Assembly (NCBI RefSeq): GCF_000718785.1
Contig: NZ_JOCA01000001.1
Coordinates: 434,001 to 498,000 of the forward strand
Origin: Streptomyces sp. NRRL WC-3626
GTDB lineage: Bacteria > Actinomycetota > Actinomycetes > Streptomycetales > Streptomycetaceae
DNA: 64,000 nt
Direction of reading: 5' to 3'
The translations under genes and the position numbers were made by a program. This document shows positions 53,843 to 62,589 of this stretch, one piece after another (the first letter of the stretch is position 1; each line of letters begins with the position of its first letter). The notes under the pieces were generated by a model, which saw only the letters and a program-made list of their open reading frames with translations, did not search any database and was not told the DNA's origin.

Positions 53843-53868
53843 GTATACGAACTTTAGTATTTCTATAC
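53843..53868. promoter_or_regulatory. AT-rich palindromic element between arcA and argF
   Basis: GTATAC (53843-53848) and GTAT-TTCT-ATAC (53857-53868) sit 39-64 bases before the argF start in a short, strikingly AT-rich island. It may be a promoter plus operator for argF; a match to the ArgR box is not obvious. Confidence 0.4.
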
Positions 53869-53874
53869 GGCGCT

Positions 53875-55098
53875 TTACAGGGCGTCTCGCTGGACGGGAC
53901 AGCTCATGCAGCGCGGCCCGCCCCTGCCCCGGCCCAGCTCGCTGCCGGGGATCTCTATGACCTCGATGCCCTGCTTGCGCAGATGTGTGTTGGTGGTGGC
54001 GTTGCGCTCGTAGGCGACGACGACGCCCGGTTCGACGGCCAGCACGTTGCAGCCGTCGTCCCACTGCTCCCGTTCGGCCGCGTGCACGTCCTGCGTGGCG
54101 GTCAGCACCCGGATCTCGCTGAGCCCGAGGGCGGCGGCGATCGCGCGGTGCATGTGCTCCGGCGGATGGTCGGTGACCTTCAGTTCCTTGTCCCCCACGC
54201 CCGGCTCGATGGTGTACGAGCGGAGCATGCCGAGGCCGGCGTACTGGGTGAAGGTGTCGCCGTCGACCATCGTCATCACGGTGTCGAGATGCATGAAGGC
54301 GCGCCGCTTCGGCATGTCGAGCGCGACGATGGTCCGCGCCGAGCCGGCCGCGAACAGTTTGTGCGCGAGCATCTCCACGGCCTGCGGGGTGGTCCGCTCG
54401 CTCATCCCGATCAGTACCGCGCCGTCGCCGATGACCAGGACGTCCCCGCCCTCGATGGTGGACGGGTAGTCGGCCTGCCCCTCGGACCAGACGTGGAAGG
54501 GCTCCGTACGGAACAGCGGGTGGTGCCGGTAGATCGCCTCGAAGTGCACGGTCTCCCGCTGCCGGGCCGGCAGGCGCATCGCGTTGATGGCGACGCCGTC
54601 GTAGATCCAGGCGGAGGTGTCGCGGGTGAAGAGGTGGTTGGGCAGCGGGCCGAGCAGGAAGTCGTCGAGTTCCATGACGTGGAAGCGCACGGAGGTGGGC
54701 TCCGGGTGGGCGTCCAGGAACTCCCGCTTGGTCATGCCGCCGATCAGCACCTCGGCGAGCTCGGGTGCCGGGAGGGTTTCGAAGGCGGCCCGCAGATGGT
54801 CGGTGGCGAGCGGGCCGTACTCCTTCTCGTCGAAGACGCGGTCCAGGACGAGCGTGCGGGCCTCCGGGAGGGCCAGCGTCTCGGCCAGCAGGTCACCGAA
54901 GAGGTGGACGGTGACGCCCCGGTCGCGCAGGACGTCCGCGAAGCCGTCGTGCTCGGCGCGCGCCCGGCGCACCCAGAGCAGGTCGTCGAAGAGCAGGGCG
55001 TCCTTGTTGCTGGGGGTGAGCCTTTTGAGCTCGAGATCGGGCCGGTGCAGGATGACCCGGCGGAGCCGGCCGGCCTCGGAGTCGACGTGGTAGGTCAT
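53875..55098 (-). CDS. arcA: Arginine deiminase
   Basis: 407 residues from ATG 55098. Deiminase motifs: [68 protein letters not shown] and the catalytic Cys near the end, [17 protein letters not shown]. It converts arginine to citrulline and ammonia, feeding the ornithine carbamoyltransferase encoded next. The gap of 73 bases to the HExxH gene shows it is a separate unit from the peptide-system operon. Confidence 0.97.
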   Translation of the reverse strand: MTYHVDSEAGRLRRVILHRPDLELKRLTPSNKDALLFDDLLWVRRARAEHDGFADVLRDRGVTVHLFGDLLAETLALPEARTLVLDRVFDEKEYGPLATDHLRAAFETLPAPELAEVLIGGMTKREFLDAHPEPTSVRFHVMELDDFLLGPLPNHLFTRDTSAWIYDGVAINAMRLPARQRETVHFEAIYRHHPLFRTEPFHVWSEGQADYPSTIEGGDVLVIGDGAVLIGMSERTTPQAVEMLAHKLFAAGSARTIVALDMPKRRAFMHLDTVMTMVDGDTFTQYAGLGMLRSYTIEPGVGDKELKVTDHPPEHMHRAIAAALGLSEIRVLTATQDVHAAEREQWDDGCNVLAVEPGVVVAYERNATTNTHLRKQGIEVIEIPGSELGRGRGGPRCMSCPVQRDAL

Positions 55099-55171
55099 GA
55101 CTCCATCCTGACCATCCGGGCGCGTGTTCACCCCTGTCCCCCGCCTTCCCGGTCCCGGAATCCCGCTTCCG

Positions 55172-56821
55172 TCAGGGCAGCGTCTCGGGCCGGGCCAGCT
55201 GTCCGCGGGCCCTCTCCCCCGCCGCCGTCTGGGCGACGAGCCGGCCGGCGCGGAGGTGCGGGTCACCGGGATCGCGGGCCAGGCCGTCGTCGTACCCGGC
55301 GAGCGCGGCGACGGTGTTCCCGGCGGCGAGGTGCTCGTCGGGGGTACGGGGGTCGGCGGGCGGGACGGCGAAGACATGGGTGCGGACGTCGGGCCAGGGG
55401 GCGCGGTCGGGCCGGAACCGGAGCCCGGCCGTGCCGGCCGGGTCCACGTTGCGCAGCCGCCATTCGGTGCGGTGCAGGGCGGCGGCGGTGCGGGCGCGGG
55501 TCAGCGCGGCCGGGGGCACGGGCTCGCGCAGCCAGCCGTCCAGGGTCCGGGCCAGACCGGTGACCAGGGCGTGCCCGGTCTCGGTGAGGCGTCCGCCGGT
55601 GAGGAGGGTGCGTACGACGAGCCGGCTCTGCGTCCGGCGCAGCGCGAAGTGGTAGGCGGCCGCCTCGGCGTGCTCCGGGTCCGTCATACGGTCCCGCCAG
55701 AACCCGGCGACGCCGGTGAAGGCGTACGCGCCGTGCAGCAGGCCGGTGAGGTGGCGCGGGTCGGGGCGCCAGGGGGCGTAGTAGCGCTCCGCGCGGTCGT
55801 CGTCCAGCAGCGGGAAGAGGTGGATCAGCGCGGCGAGCTTGCTGTGCTGGAACTCGTGGACCAGCGCCTCGGCCAGGGCGAGCGGCGAGGAGGGGCGGGC
55901 GATGACCATCGCGCCGTAGGAGTCACCGCTGGACGCGGAGACCCGTACGTCGGGCGGCGGCGGGGGCAGCGGACTCGTGCGCGCCCACGGTACGACGGCC
56001 CGGATCACGGAGGGATCGAGCCGGCCCGGCCCCGTGCCCTTCCCCTTCGCGAGGATCGCCGCGGCCTCGTCGAACAGCCCCTGCCAGGCCAGCGCCTCGT
56101 CGGCGTCCAGCCGGGCGGGCGGCACGGGGTCGTCGAGGTCGCGGTAGGGGTCCAGGTCCTCCAGCGGTACGGCGACGGGGCCGACGGTGAGGGTACGGAG
56201 GGGAAGCCAGTGGGGGTCGTCGGCGGGCGGTGCCCCGGTCACCGGGACGGGGGCCGGGCGGCGGGTCAGGCTCCGCCGGCCGCCGTCGGGACCCGGCCCG
56301 CCGAGGGTGAGCACGCCGGCGCGGGTGCTCGCCCGGCCCGCCGACGGACCGGGGGCCGCGTCCGCGAGCCGGACCAGTCCCAGTCCCGGCAGATGCAGCG
56401 CGCCGTCCTCCAGCGGGACCCGCAGGGACGCCTCCGTCCCTGCGTGCAGCGCGGCGACGACCGCGAGGGTGTTCATCCTGGCCGCCTCCGTCCACAGCCG
56501 GGGCCCGGTCGCGGTGCCGTGCGCCCGGCGCAGCGTGTGCGCGATCCAGGTGCCGGTCGTCGGCGCGAGCAGCAGCCGCTCGACCGGCTCGGGCGCCCGC
56601 TCGGCCGCCTCCTTGAACACCCGCCAGGCGTCGGCGATCGGGCTCAGCGGCGTGGGCAGGTCCCGGAGCCGCTTGAGCAGGGTGTTCAGCAGCAGCAACC
56701 GGCGGGCGCGTTCGCCCTGCTCGAGGAAGGCGACCCCTTCGGCGGAGTGCCCGCCGGCGGCGAACTCGTCGAAGAGGGGGGCGGGCATGCGGAAGGGGGT
56801 GGGGCGCTCGCTGGTCGTCAC
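55172..56821 (-). CDS. HExxH-motif peptide beta-hydroxylase-like enzyme (mod_HExxH family)
   Basis: 549 residues from GTG 56821 (GGAGG five bases upstream). The signature [19 protein letters not shown] (HEFQH near residues 319-323) and the downstream [19 protein letters not shown] and [10 protein letters not shown] blocks match the mod_HExxH family. It is best known as the extension of the radical-SAM FxsB in FxSxx-COOH peptide systems, and as stand-alone alpha-ketoglutarate-dependent peptide beta-hydroxylases. The C-terminus has a TPR-like stretch ([20 protein letters not shown]). It is the last gene of the VMAP/MoxR/TPR operon and lies 63 bases after the candidate precursor gene. No radical-SAM partner is next to it. 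Confidence 0.85.
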   Translation of the reverse strand: MTTSERPTPFRMPAPLFDEFAAGGHSAEGVAFLEQGERARRLLLLNTLLKRLRDLPTPLSPIADAWRVFKEAAERAPEPVERLLLAPTTGTWIAHTLRRAHGTATGPRLWTEAARMNTLAVVAALHAGTEASLRVPLEDGALHLPGLGLVRLADAAPGPSAGRASTRAGVLTLGGPGPDGGRRSLTRRPAPVPVTGAPPADDPHWLPLRTLTVGPVAVPLEDLDPYRDLDDPVPPARLDADEALAWQGLFDEAAAILAKGKGTGPGRLDPSVIRAVVPWARTSPLPPPPPDVRVSASSGDSYGAMVIARPSSPLALAEALVHEFQHSKLAALIHLFPLLDDDRAERYYAPWRPDPRHLTGLLHGAYAFTGVAGFWRDRMTDPEHAEAAAYHFALRRTQSRLVVRTLLTGGRLTETGHALVTGLARTLDGWLREPVPPAALTRARTAAALHRTEWRLRNVDPAGTAGLRFRPDRAPWPDVRTHVFAVPPADPRTPDEHLAAGNTVAALAGYDDGLARDPGDPHLRAGRLVAQTAAGERARGQLARPETLP

Positions 56822-56884
56822 CGGGACCTCCGGGTCGGTGGGCGGGCATCCGGGAACGTGTGGGCGCCCGGCACGGCGGGGCCG

Positions 56885-57109
56885 CTACTCGGCCCGGGCG
56901 GGCTCGCCCCCGCCCCGCATGCTGTCGCGGGAGCGGAGTACCTCGGTCAGCAGGCGGGTGTCGGAGTGGAGCGGCGCCAGGCCCTCCACCGCGGTCAGGG
57001 GCAGGGCCGCGAGATCCGCCAGGTCCGACTCGCGGACCGGCACACCCCCCGTGGCAGCCGGCTCCTGGACGGCCGCTGCGGCGTCGCGCTGAGCGGGCGG
57101 CTGATGCAA
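56885..57109 (-). CDS. Candidate ribosomal precursor peptide, 74 residues
   Basis: I place the start at TTG 57109, with GAAGGGGGA six bases upstream; ATG 57148 would add 13 residues. The sequence has a Gln/Ala/Pro-rich start, a leader-like SDLADLAALPLTAVEGLA that resembles the LPL-type leaders of FxSxx-COOH (FxsA) peptides, then a charged helix and a Gly-rich end (RSRDSMRGGGEPARAE). It does not end in FxSxx, so the core differs. Position between a SAV_2336/TPR gene and a HExxH hydroxylase gene makes it a plausible substrate of that enzyme. Confidence 0.5.
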   Translation of the reverse strand: MHQPPAQRDAAAAVQEPAATGGVPVRESDLADLAALPLTAVEGLAPLHSDTRLLTEVLRSRDSMRGGGEPARAE

Positions 57110-57283
57110 GGTGCGTCCCCCTTCTCGCACGGCGGCACCCGATGCCACCGTGGCCCCATTCCATCACGAACGCACCCACCGGCGTCGAATCGCCCGAACA
57201 CGCCGACCCATCACGGCCAATGGTTCGGTCATCGTACGAGGCGTCGAATTCGGCCCGGTGTCCGCAAAGTTCCGGCAGCGGGT

Positions 57284-60200
57284 CTACAGCGGCATGGGCG
57301 CCAGGTCGCACTCGATGCGGCGGTGTGTGCGTGCCGCGAAGAGCCAGGGGTGATCGGCGCGGACCACCCGGGCGAATCCCGCCACCGCCCTGCGCTGCTG
57401 TTCGCCGGCCTCCTGGCCGCGGCCCAGGCCGCGCAGGTCCAGGGCGAGGTTCGCGGTGCAGGCCAGGGTCAGCGGATGGTCCGCACCGGCGGCGACGGTG
57501 AGCCCCGCCAGACTTGCCTCGTCGATCTCGTACGCCCGCTCGAAGTCCAGCCGGGTGTAGGCGGTGTTGGCCTGCCCGATCCCCGCCGCCAGCGTCATCA
57601 CGTGCCGGGGCCCGAGTACGGCGGTCATCCTGCGCGCCACGTCGTCCTCCCGTTCCCCCGCCGCGTCGAGGTCTCCCAGGGCGCGCAGGGTGGCGGCCAG
57701 GTTCGCCCCGGTCAGCATCGTGTACGCGTGGTCCTCCCCGAGGAGCGCCGTGTAGCGCCGTACGGTCTCCTCGCCCAGTTCCCGGGAGAGTTCGAGGTCT
57801 CCGGCGAGACGCTGGTCGACCGAGAGGTTGGCCGCCGTGGACAGCGAGTCGGAGTGCCGGCGGCCGTACCGGGCCACGAAGCGGCGCAGGGTGTCCTCGG
57901 TGAGTTCCCGCGCCTCGTCGAGGGCCCCGTCCCGGCGCCGGCAGACCGCCAGATTGCGTGCGGCGCGCAGCGTGAGCGTGTTGTCCTCGCCGAGCGCGAC
58001 GCGGGCCCGGAGGTGTACGTCCTCCTGGAAGTCACGGGCGCCCGGGTAGTCGCCGCTCTCCCGCATGTCGATGGCGAGGGCGTTCAGGGTGTTGAGGGTG
58101 AGGAAACTGGTGGGGCCGAACAGGGACTCGCGCTGGCGGGCGTTCTCCTGGTCCAGGGCCAGCGCCTCGTCGAACTGTCCGCACAGCCGCAGGTCGACGC
58201 CCCAGCTGTGGGTGGCCCGCAGGGTGATCTGGTCGTCGGCCCCGAACTGCGTGCGCGCGAGCGTCGTGGCCTCCTCGCCGAGGTCCCGGGCCTCCGTGAA
58301 CCGTCCCTGGTGACGTCGGGCGTCGGCCAGCGCGCAGAGCGAGTCGACCAGGTCCTCGGGGTCGACCTCGATGTGCCGGGAGACCTCCAGGGCCCTTTCG
58401 GCGAGCGGGATGGCCTCGTCGATCTGGCCGCGCTGGAGGAGGGTGAACGAGAGGCTCTTCGCGATGCGGATGACATGGCCGTCCTCCTCGCCGGAGTCGG
58501 CGAGCCAGGCACTCCATGCCTGCCGGGCGAGGTCCGCGGCCCCCTCGTGGTTGCCCCAGTAGTAGAGGAAGAAGACGGTGTCGGTGACGAGTTCCCGCAC
58601 GTAGGTGTCGGAGCTGCCGGCCGCCTGGGAGGCGAGGATGTGCGGCAGCAGGGCCTGGTAGGCGGGCCATTCCTGCGCTGAGGCGTGGTGGCCCAGCTTC
58701 GCGGCGGACAGCAGTTGGTGGGCGGCCTCCCGCATGGCCCGGCGCTGTTCGGGGCTGAGTTTGGCCAGGAGCACCGTCTGCAGCAGACGGTGCATCTGCA
58801 GGGTGTCCGTCCGGGGGTCCGTCTTGACGAGGGAGAACTGGCTGAGGTCGCGCACGGCCCGGCTGAGTTTGACCGACTCCCGCAACAGGGGGTCGACTTC
58901 GGGCGTGATGTTGACGCCGCGGCCGCCGCGCAGGATGGAGCGCGGAATGGGTTCGGGGGCCATGCTGGCGCAGATGTCGAGGAGTTGGCGGGCGCCGGGG
59001 TTCTTCTCCCGGATGCGCTCCAGCGAGATGTCCCAGGCCGCGGCCACCGAGACCGGGTAGTCGGGGGCCGGGTCGAGTTCGAGGATGTCCGGGCTCCGCC
59101 GGGCGAGGAGGTCGAGGTACTCGTCGACGAGCATGCCGGTGACCGCGTGCCAGGCGCCCGCCTGTTCCACGGCGAGCGGCAGGTCGCCGAGGGCGTACGC
59201 CAGGCGGTCGGCGTCCTCCGGGGACAGGTCCGGGGAGCGCTTCCGCAACAGCTCCACGGACTCCTCGCGCTCGAAGACGTTCACCGGCAGCGGGGTGGCG
59301 ACCCGTTCCCAGCCGCGGTTGCGGGAGGTGACGATCACCTTCCCCGGCCCGTTCGTGGGGAAGTACTGGCGCACCACGTCGATGTTCTCGGCGTTGTCGA
59401 ACACGAGGAGCCAGTCGTCGTACGGCACTCCGGTGCGCAGCGCCTCCAGGACGGCCCGCACCGCCGAACTCGCGGGGCCCTCCTGCCCCGGCTGGACGAC
59501 GCCGAGCCGGGCGGCGAGTCCGGCGAGCGCGGCCAGGATGAGGCTCTCCCCCTCCGCGGGAATCCAGCAGATCACCTTGTAGCGGTGCTGGTTGCGGTAG
59601 ATGTACTCGAGGACCAGCTGGCTCTTGCCGACGCCGCCCAGTCCGTGGAGCGCGTGCGGGAGCACGGCCGCCGTGTCCTGCGCTTCGAGTTGTTCCTCGA
59701 CCGCCTGCAACAACGTCCTGCGGCCTACGAACGACGTGTTGCGCAGCGGAACGTTCACCAGGAGGGCGGGGGTCGAGGTCGTCTGCATGCCAGGCCTTGT
59801 CTCCGTGGGGTCACCGGACGGTCGTGAGGTCACCGCGTCCGTATACGCGGATGATGCCCGGTCCGGCGCCGCGTCACGTGACACCTCGGCCGGTTGCCGG
59901 GAATCGCCGGGGACGCCGGCCGGCGGTACGAGGTCCGCCTCGATCCTCCGGGCGCGTTCGGCGTAAGGCCCCGACAGCGCCCGCATCACGGCGAGTTCGG
60001 ACTGCTGCCAGGCCCTGGCGGACGCGTCGGGCAGACCCGCTCCCGCCGGGTCCCGCAGTGCCGCGCGCAGTGCCACACCGTGCGCTCCCGCGGCCGGCAG
60101 TTCGCCGAGGATCGAGACGGTTCTGGCCAGCTGGCTGCGGGTGGTGGTGGCGAGGAGGGCCTCGCGGACTCCCTCGGCGAACTCGGGCCGTCCCCTGCCG

Positions 60201-61555
60201 TCCGCGCCCCAGTGGATCAGGCCGCCCATCAGGATCTCGGCCAGGTGTTCCGGACCGGCTTCCGGCACGGTCCTGCGGCGTACCTGCTCGACGAGGTCGA
60301 ACTCGAACGGGACGGCGGCCAGCCGGGTGGCGAGACGCCGGGCGACCGGTGTGGCGATGGTGAAGAAACGGCTGACCGCCCTCGCGGCGGCGCGCGGGGA
60401 CCGCGGCGCGCGCAGTCCCGGCGCCGGGGCACTGCGCCCGAGCGTTCCCGACAGGACGGCCGGCAGGGTGCGGCACTCCCCCTTCTCGCCCGTGACCAGG
60501 TCGGCCCACGCGGCGAGCGACCCGGGCTTCAGGGACAGCACCGGGACGGGCAGGACGCCCTCGCCCGTGGACGGCAGGGGCCGGAGGGGGTCCGGGCCCT
60601 GGGGTGGCGGGCGCAGGACGACGCGGTCGTTGGCCGCGCCGAGGCCGCCGGCCTCAAGGACCGCCGGGTAGGGGTGGAGCGAGGAGCGGTGCCGCATATG
60701 GGGCGGCAGCAGATGGGTCAGGGCCGTGGGTCCGGCCCGCCCCAGCCGATCGAGCAGTGTGTCCGCGGCGAAGCCGGCCCAGCCGTGGGCGAGACCGTCC
60801 GTGACGACCATGAAGAGGCGGTCCCCCCGGCCGGCGAGGAGTTCGCCGACCCGGGCCGGGGTCCGCGCCCCGTTCCAGCGCAGCGACACGGGACCGGTGC
60901 GGGCGAGGGTCAGGGCCACGGTTCGTACGCTGCGGAAGGCGCCGCTGTGTTCGGCGGCCGCGGCGAGGCTCGCCGTCTCCTCGTGCCAGACGGCCATGGT
61001 GGGGGCGTCGTCGACGAGGAGGACCAGGTCGAACGCGCGGGTGCTCGCGGGCCGGAACCAGGGCAGCCACAGGCCGTCGGTGATCCCGCGCTCCGCCGTG
61101 GCCTCTTCGTCCAGTTCCACGGCGGTGTGCGAGGGCACGCGGCGCGCCAGCCGGTGCAGGGCGACCGCCAGTTGGGCCGAGCGCCGGCCGGAGCCCGGTG
61201 AGCGCCGGGTGGACCCGGGCAGCACGGGCGGGCCGAGCCGGATCCGGCCGGTCCCCTCGGGGTCGGGTACGGGCAGTGGCGTCGGGGCGGTGCCCGGTCC
61301 GTCGTCCGGCGGGGCGGACCGCTCGGCGGCGGTGTCGGAGGGACCGGACGGCGGCGTGTCCCGCGCCGGTTCCCGCTCCCCGTCCGGCTCGGCGCCGGCC
61401 GCGGCCGGGCCCTCACCCGCCCGCGCCCGGTACGCGGCCAGCCACACGGCGTCGGCCAGCTCCTGCCAGTGCGGGACGACGGCGGTGTCCGCTCCGGCGG
61501 ACGTTCCTTCCACCGCCTCCGCACCGGGTGCCCGTTGTCTGGGGGAGCCGTTCAT
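57284..61555 (-). CDS. SAV_2336-domain / NB-ARC / TPR protein (FxSxx system TPR-type)
   Basis: 1423 residues from ATG 61555 (TGATG overlap with the MoxR stop). A Pro/Gly/Glu-rich N-terminus leads to a SAV_2336-type domain (about 120-450: SAQLAVALHRLARRVPSHTA, TRAFDLVLLVDDAPTMAVWH). A STAND/NB-ARC NTPase follows (Walker A HGLGGVGKSQLVLE near 638, Walker B WLLVFDNAENI, sensor VIVTSRNRGW, LPLAVEQAGAW). TPRs with a repeated GADDQITLRATHSWGVDLR-like unit run from about 940 to the end. This layout is typical of TPR components of FxSxx-COOH systems: a sensor-switch that should bind ATP and self-assemble on triggering. Confidence 0.88.
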   Translation of the reverse strand: MNGSPRQRAPGAEAVEGTSAGADTAVVPHWQELADAVWLAAYRARAGEGPAAAGAEPDGEREPARDTPPSGPSDTAAERSAPPDDGPGTAPTPLPVPDPEGTGRIRLGPPVLPGSTRRSPGSGRRSAQLAVALHRLARRVPSHTAVELDEEATAERGITDGLWLPWFRPASTRAFDLVLLVDDAPTMAVWHEETASLAAAAEHSGAFRSVRTVALTLARTGPVSLRWNGARTPARVGELLAGRGDRLFMVVTDGLAHGWAGFAADTLLDRLGRAGPTALTHLLPPHMRHRSSLHPYPAVLEAGGLGAANDRVVLRPPPQGPDPLRPLPSTGEGVLPVPVLSLKPGSLAAWADLVTGEKGECRTLPAVLSGTLGRSAPAPGLRAPRSPRAAARAVSRFFTIATPVARRLATRLAAVPFEFDLVEQVRRRTVPEAGPEHLAEILMGGLIHWGADGRGRPEFAEGVREALLATTTRSQLARTVSILGELPAAGAHGVALRAALRDPAGAGLPDASARAWQQSELAVMRALSGPYAERARRIEADLVPPAGVPGDSRQPAEVSRDAAPDRASSAYTDAVTSRPSGDPTETRPGMQTTSTPALLVNVPLRNTSFVGRRTLLQAVEEQLEAQDTAAVLPHALHGLGGVGKSQLVLEYIYRNQHRYKVICWIPAEGESLILAALAGLAARLGVVQPGQEGPASSAVRAVLEALRTGVPYDDWLLVFDNAENIDVVRQYFPTNGPGKVIVTSRNRGWERVATPLPVNVFEREESVELLRKRSPDLSPEDADRLAYALGDLPLAVEQAGAWHAVTGMLVDEYLDLLARRSPDILELDPAPDYPVSVAAAWDISLERIREKNPGARQLLDICASMAPEPIPRSILRGGRGVNITPEVDPLLRESVKLSRAVRDLSQFSLVKTDPRTDTLQMHRLLQTVLLAKLSPEQRRAMREAAHQLLSAAKLGHHASAQEWPAYQALLPHILASQAAGSSDTYVRELVTDTVFFLYYWGNHEGAADLARQAWSAWLADSGEEDGHVIRIAKSLSFTLLQRGQIDEAIPLAERALEVSRHIEVDPEDLVDSLCALADARRHQGRFTEARDLGEEATTLARTQFGADDQITLRATHSWGVDLRLCGQFDEALALDQENARQRESLFGPTSFLTLNTLNALAIDMRESGDYPGARDFQEDVHLRARVALGEDNTLTLRAARNLAVCRRRDGALDEARELTEDTLRRFVARYGRRHSDSLSTAANLSVDQRLAGDLELSRELGEETVRRYTALLGEDHAYTMLTGANLAATLRALGDLDAAGEREDDVARRMTAVLGPRHVMTLAAGIGQANTAYTRLDFERAYEIDEASLAGLTVAAGADHPLTLACTANLALDLRGLGRGQEAGEQQRRAVAGFARVVRADHPWLFAARTHRRIECDLAPMPL

Positions 61556-62589
61556 CAGCGGCCCTTGGCCAGGTCGCGCAGGAGTGTCTCGATGAGCTGG
61601 CGGCCCTCGCCCTCGGCGCGGAAGCCGTCGACGGTGGTCAGCCGTGCCGCGTTCAGCAGCTGGTCGAGCGAGTGCGTGCCGCCCGCCCGGACGCGCCGCA
61701 CGAACAGGTCGACCATGGCCTCCGCGTCCGGCGGCAGGCTCCCCAGATGCCCCGACACAATGGCCAGAAGCTGTTCCCGGGTGAGGGCCCGCATCTCCAG
61801 GGGAAGACAGCGCCGGCGGAAGGCGGCCGGGAACTCGCGCTCGCCGTTGCTGGTGATCAGTACGACGGGGAACTCGCGGCACTCCACCCGCCCTCCGGAC
61901 ACCGGTGCGAACTGTTCGGGATCGTCGGTGTGCACCCGGGCCGAGCGGGCGGCGTCACGGACCAGTTCGGGGATGTCGTAACTGCCGTTCTCCAGCACGT
62001 GCAGAAGATCGTTGGGCAGGTCGATGTCGCTCTTGTCCAGCTCGTCGACCAGCAGCACACGCGGGCGGTCGTAGGGCAGCAGCGCGGTGCCCAGCGGTCC
62101 CAGGGTGATGAAGTCGCCGAGGGCCGGGGGCGGGCCCCCGTCGGCCGGCGTCCGCTGTTCGGCGCCCTGCCAGGCGGCGATGGCCTGGGCCCGCCCGATG
62201 GCGTCGTAGGCGTACAGGCCGTCGCGCAGGGTCGTACGGCTGACGATGTTCCACTGCAGGACCCTGCCCAGGCGGAGTTCCCGGGAGAGGAGGTACGCGA
62301 GGGTGGACTTGCCGATGCCGGGCGGTCCGGTGATGAGCAGCGGGCGGCGTAACAGCAGGGCGGCGTTGACCGTGTCGATCTGTTCCGGGCCGAGCTGCGG
62401 AACATGGTCGCCGGGGCCCAGACGGCGCAGCGCGGCCTCGGGGTCGTCGGGCGGCGGGAGCAGGGGCGGGCCGCCGCCGAAGCGGCGCCACGGCGGAGGT
62501 CCGGGCAGCCGGGACGGCTCGCCCGGGGCGCGGCCCGTCGCGCGGAACACACGCCAGTCGGTGCTGTCAGGGGCGTCCGGCCCGCTCAT
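61555..62589 (-). CDS. MoxR-family AAA+ ATPase; contains a TTA codon
   Basis: 344 residues from ATG 62589 (ATGA overlap with the VMAP gene). Motifs: Walker A LLITGPPGIGKSTLAYLLSR (Lys94), Walker B RVLLVDELDKSDIDLPNDLL, sensor-1 VLITSNGEREFPAAFRRRCL with the Arg finger. Codon 80 (62350-62352), in the strand just before Walker A, is TTA. MoxR ATPases act as chaperones for vWA or metalloenzyme partners and are a core of the VMAP ternary conflict systems. The coupling to the VMAP and SAV_2336/TPR genes fits that role. Confidence 0.93.
   Translation of the reverse strand: MSGPDAPDSTDWRVFRATGRAPGEPSRLPGPPPWRRFGGGPPLLPPPDDPEAALRRLGPGDHVPQLGPEQIDTVNAALLLRRPLLITGPPGIGKSTLAYLLSRELRLGRVLQWNIVSRTTLRDGLYAYDAIGRAQAIAAWQGAEQRTPADGGPPPALGDFITLGPLGTALLPYDRPRVLLVDELDKSDIDLPNDLLHVLENGSYDIPELVRDAARSARVHTDDPEQFAPVSGGRVECREFPVVLITSNGEREFPAAFRRRCLPLEMRALTREQLLAIVSGHLGSLPPDAEAMVDLFVRRVRAGGTHSLDQLLNAARLTTVDGFRAEGEGRQLIETLLRDLAKGR

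Noticed and set aside
56885..57109. Calling the small peptide an FxSxx-COOH (FxsA) precursor
   Set aside because: The leader is similar, but the C-terminus is not F-x-S-x-x and no radical-SAM gene is adjacent; kept only as a candidate precursor.
55124..58681. Plus-strand open frame of nearly 1200 codons across the peptide-system genes
   Set aside because: Gly/Arg/Val-rich antisense shadow crossing three recognisable minus-strand genes and their gaps.
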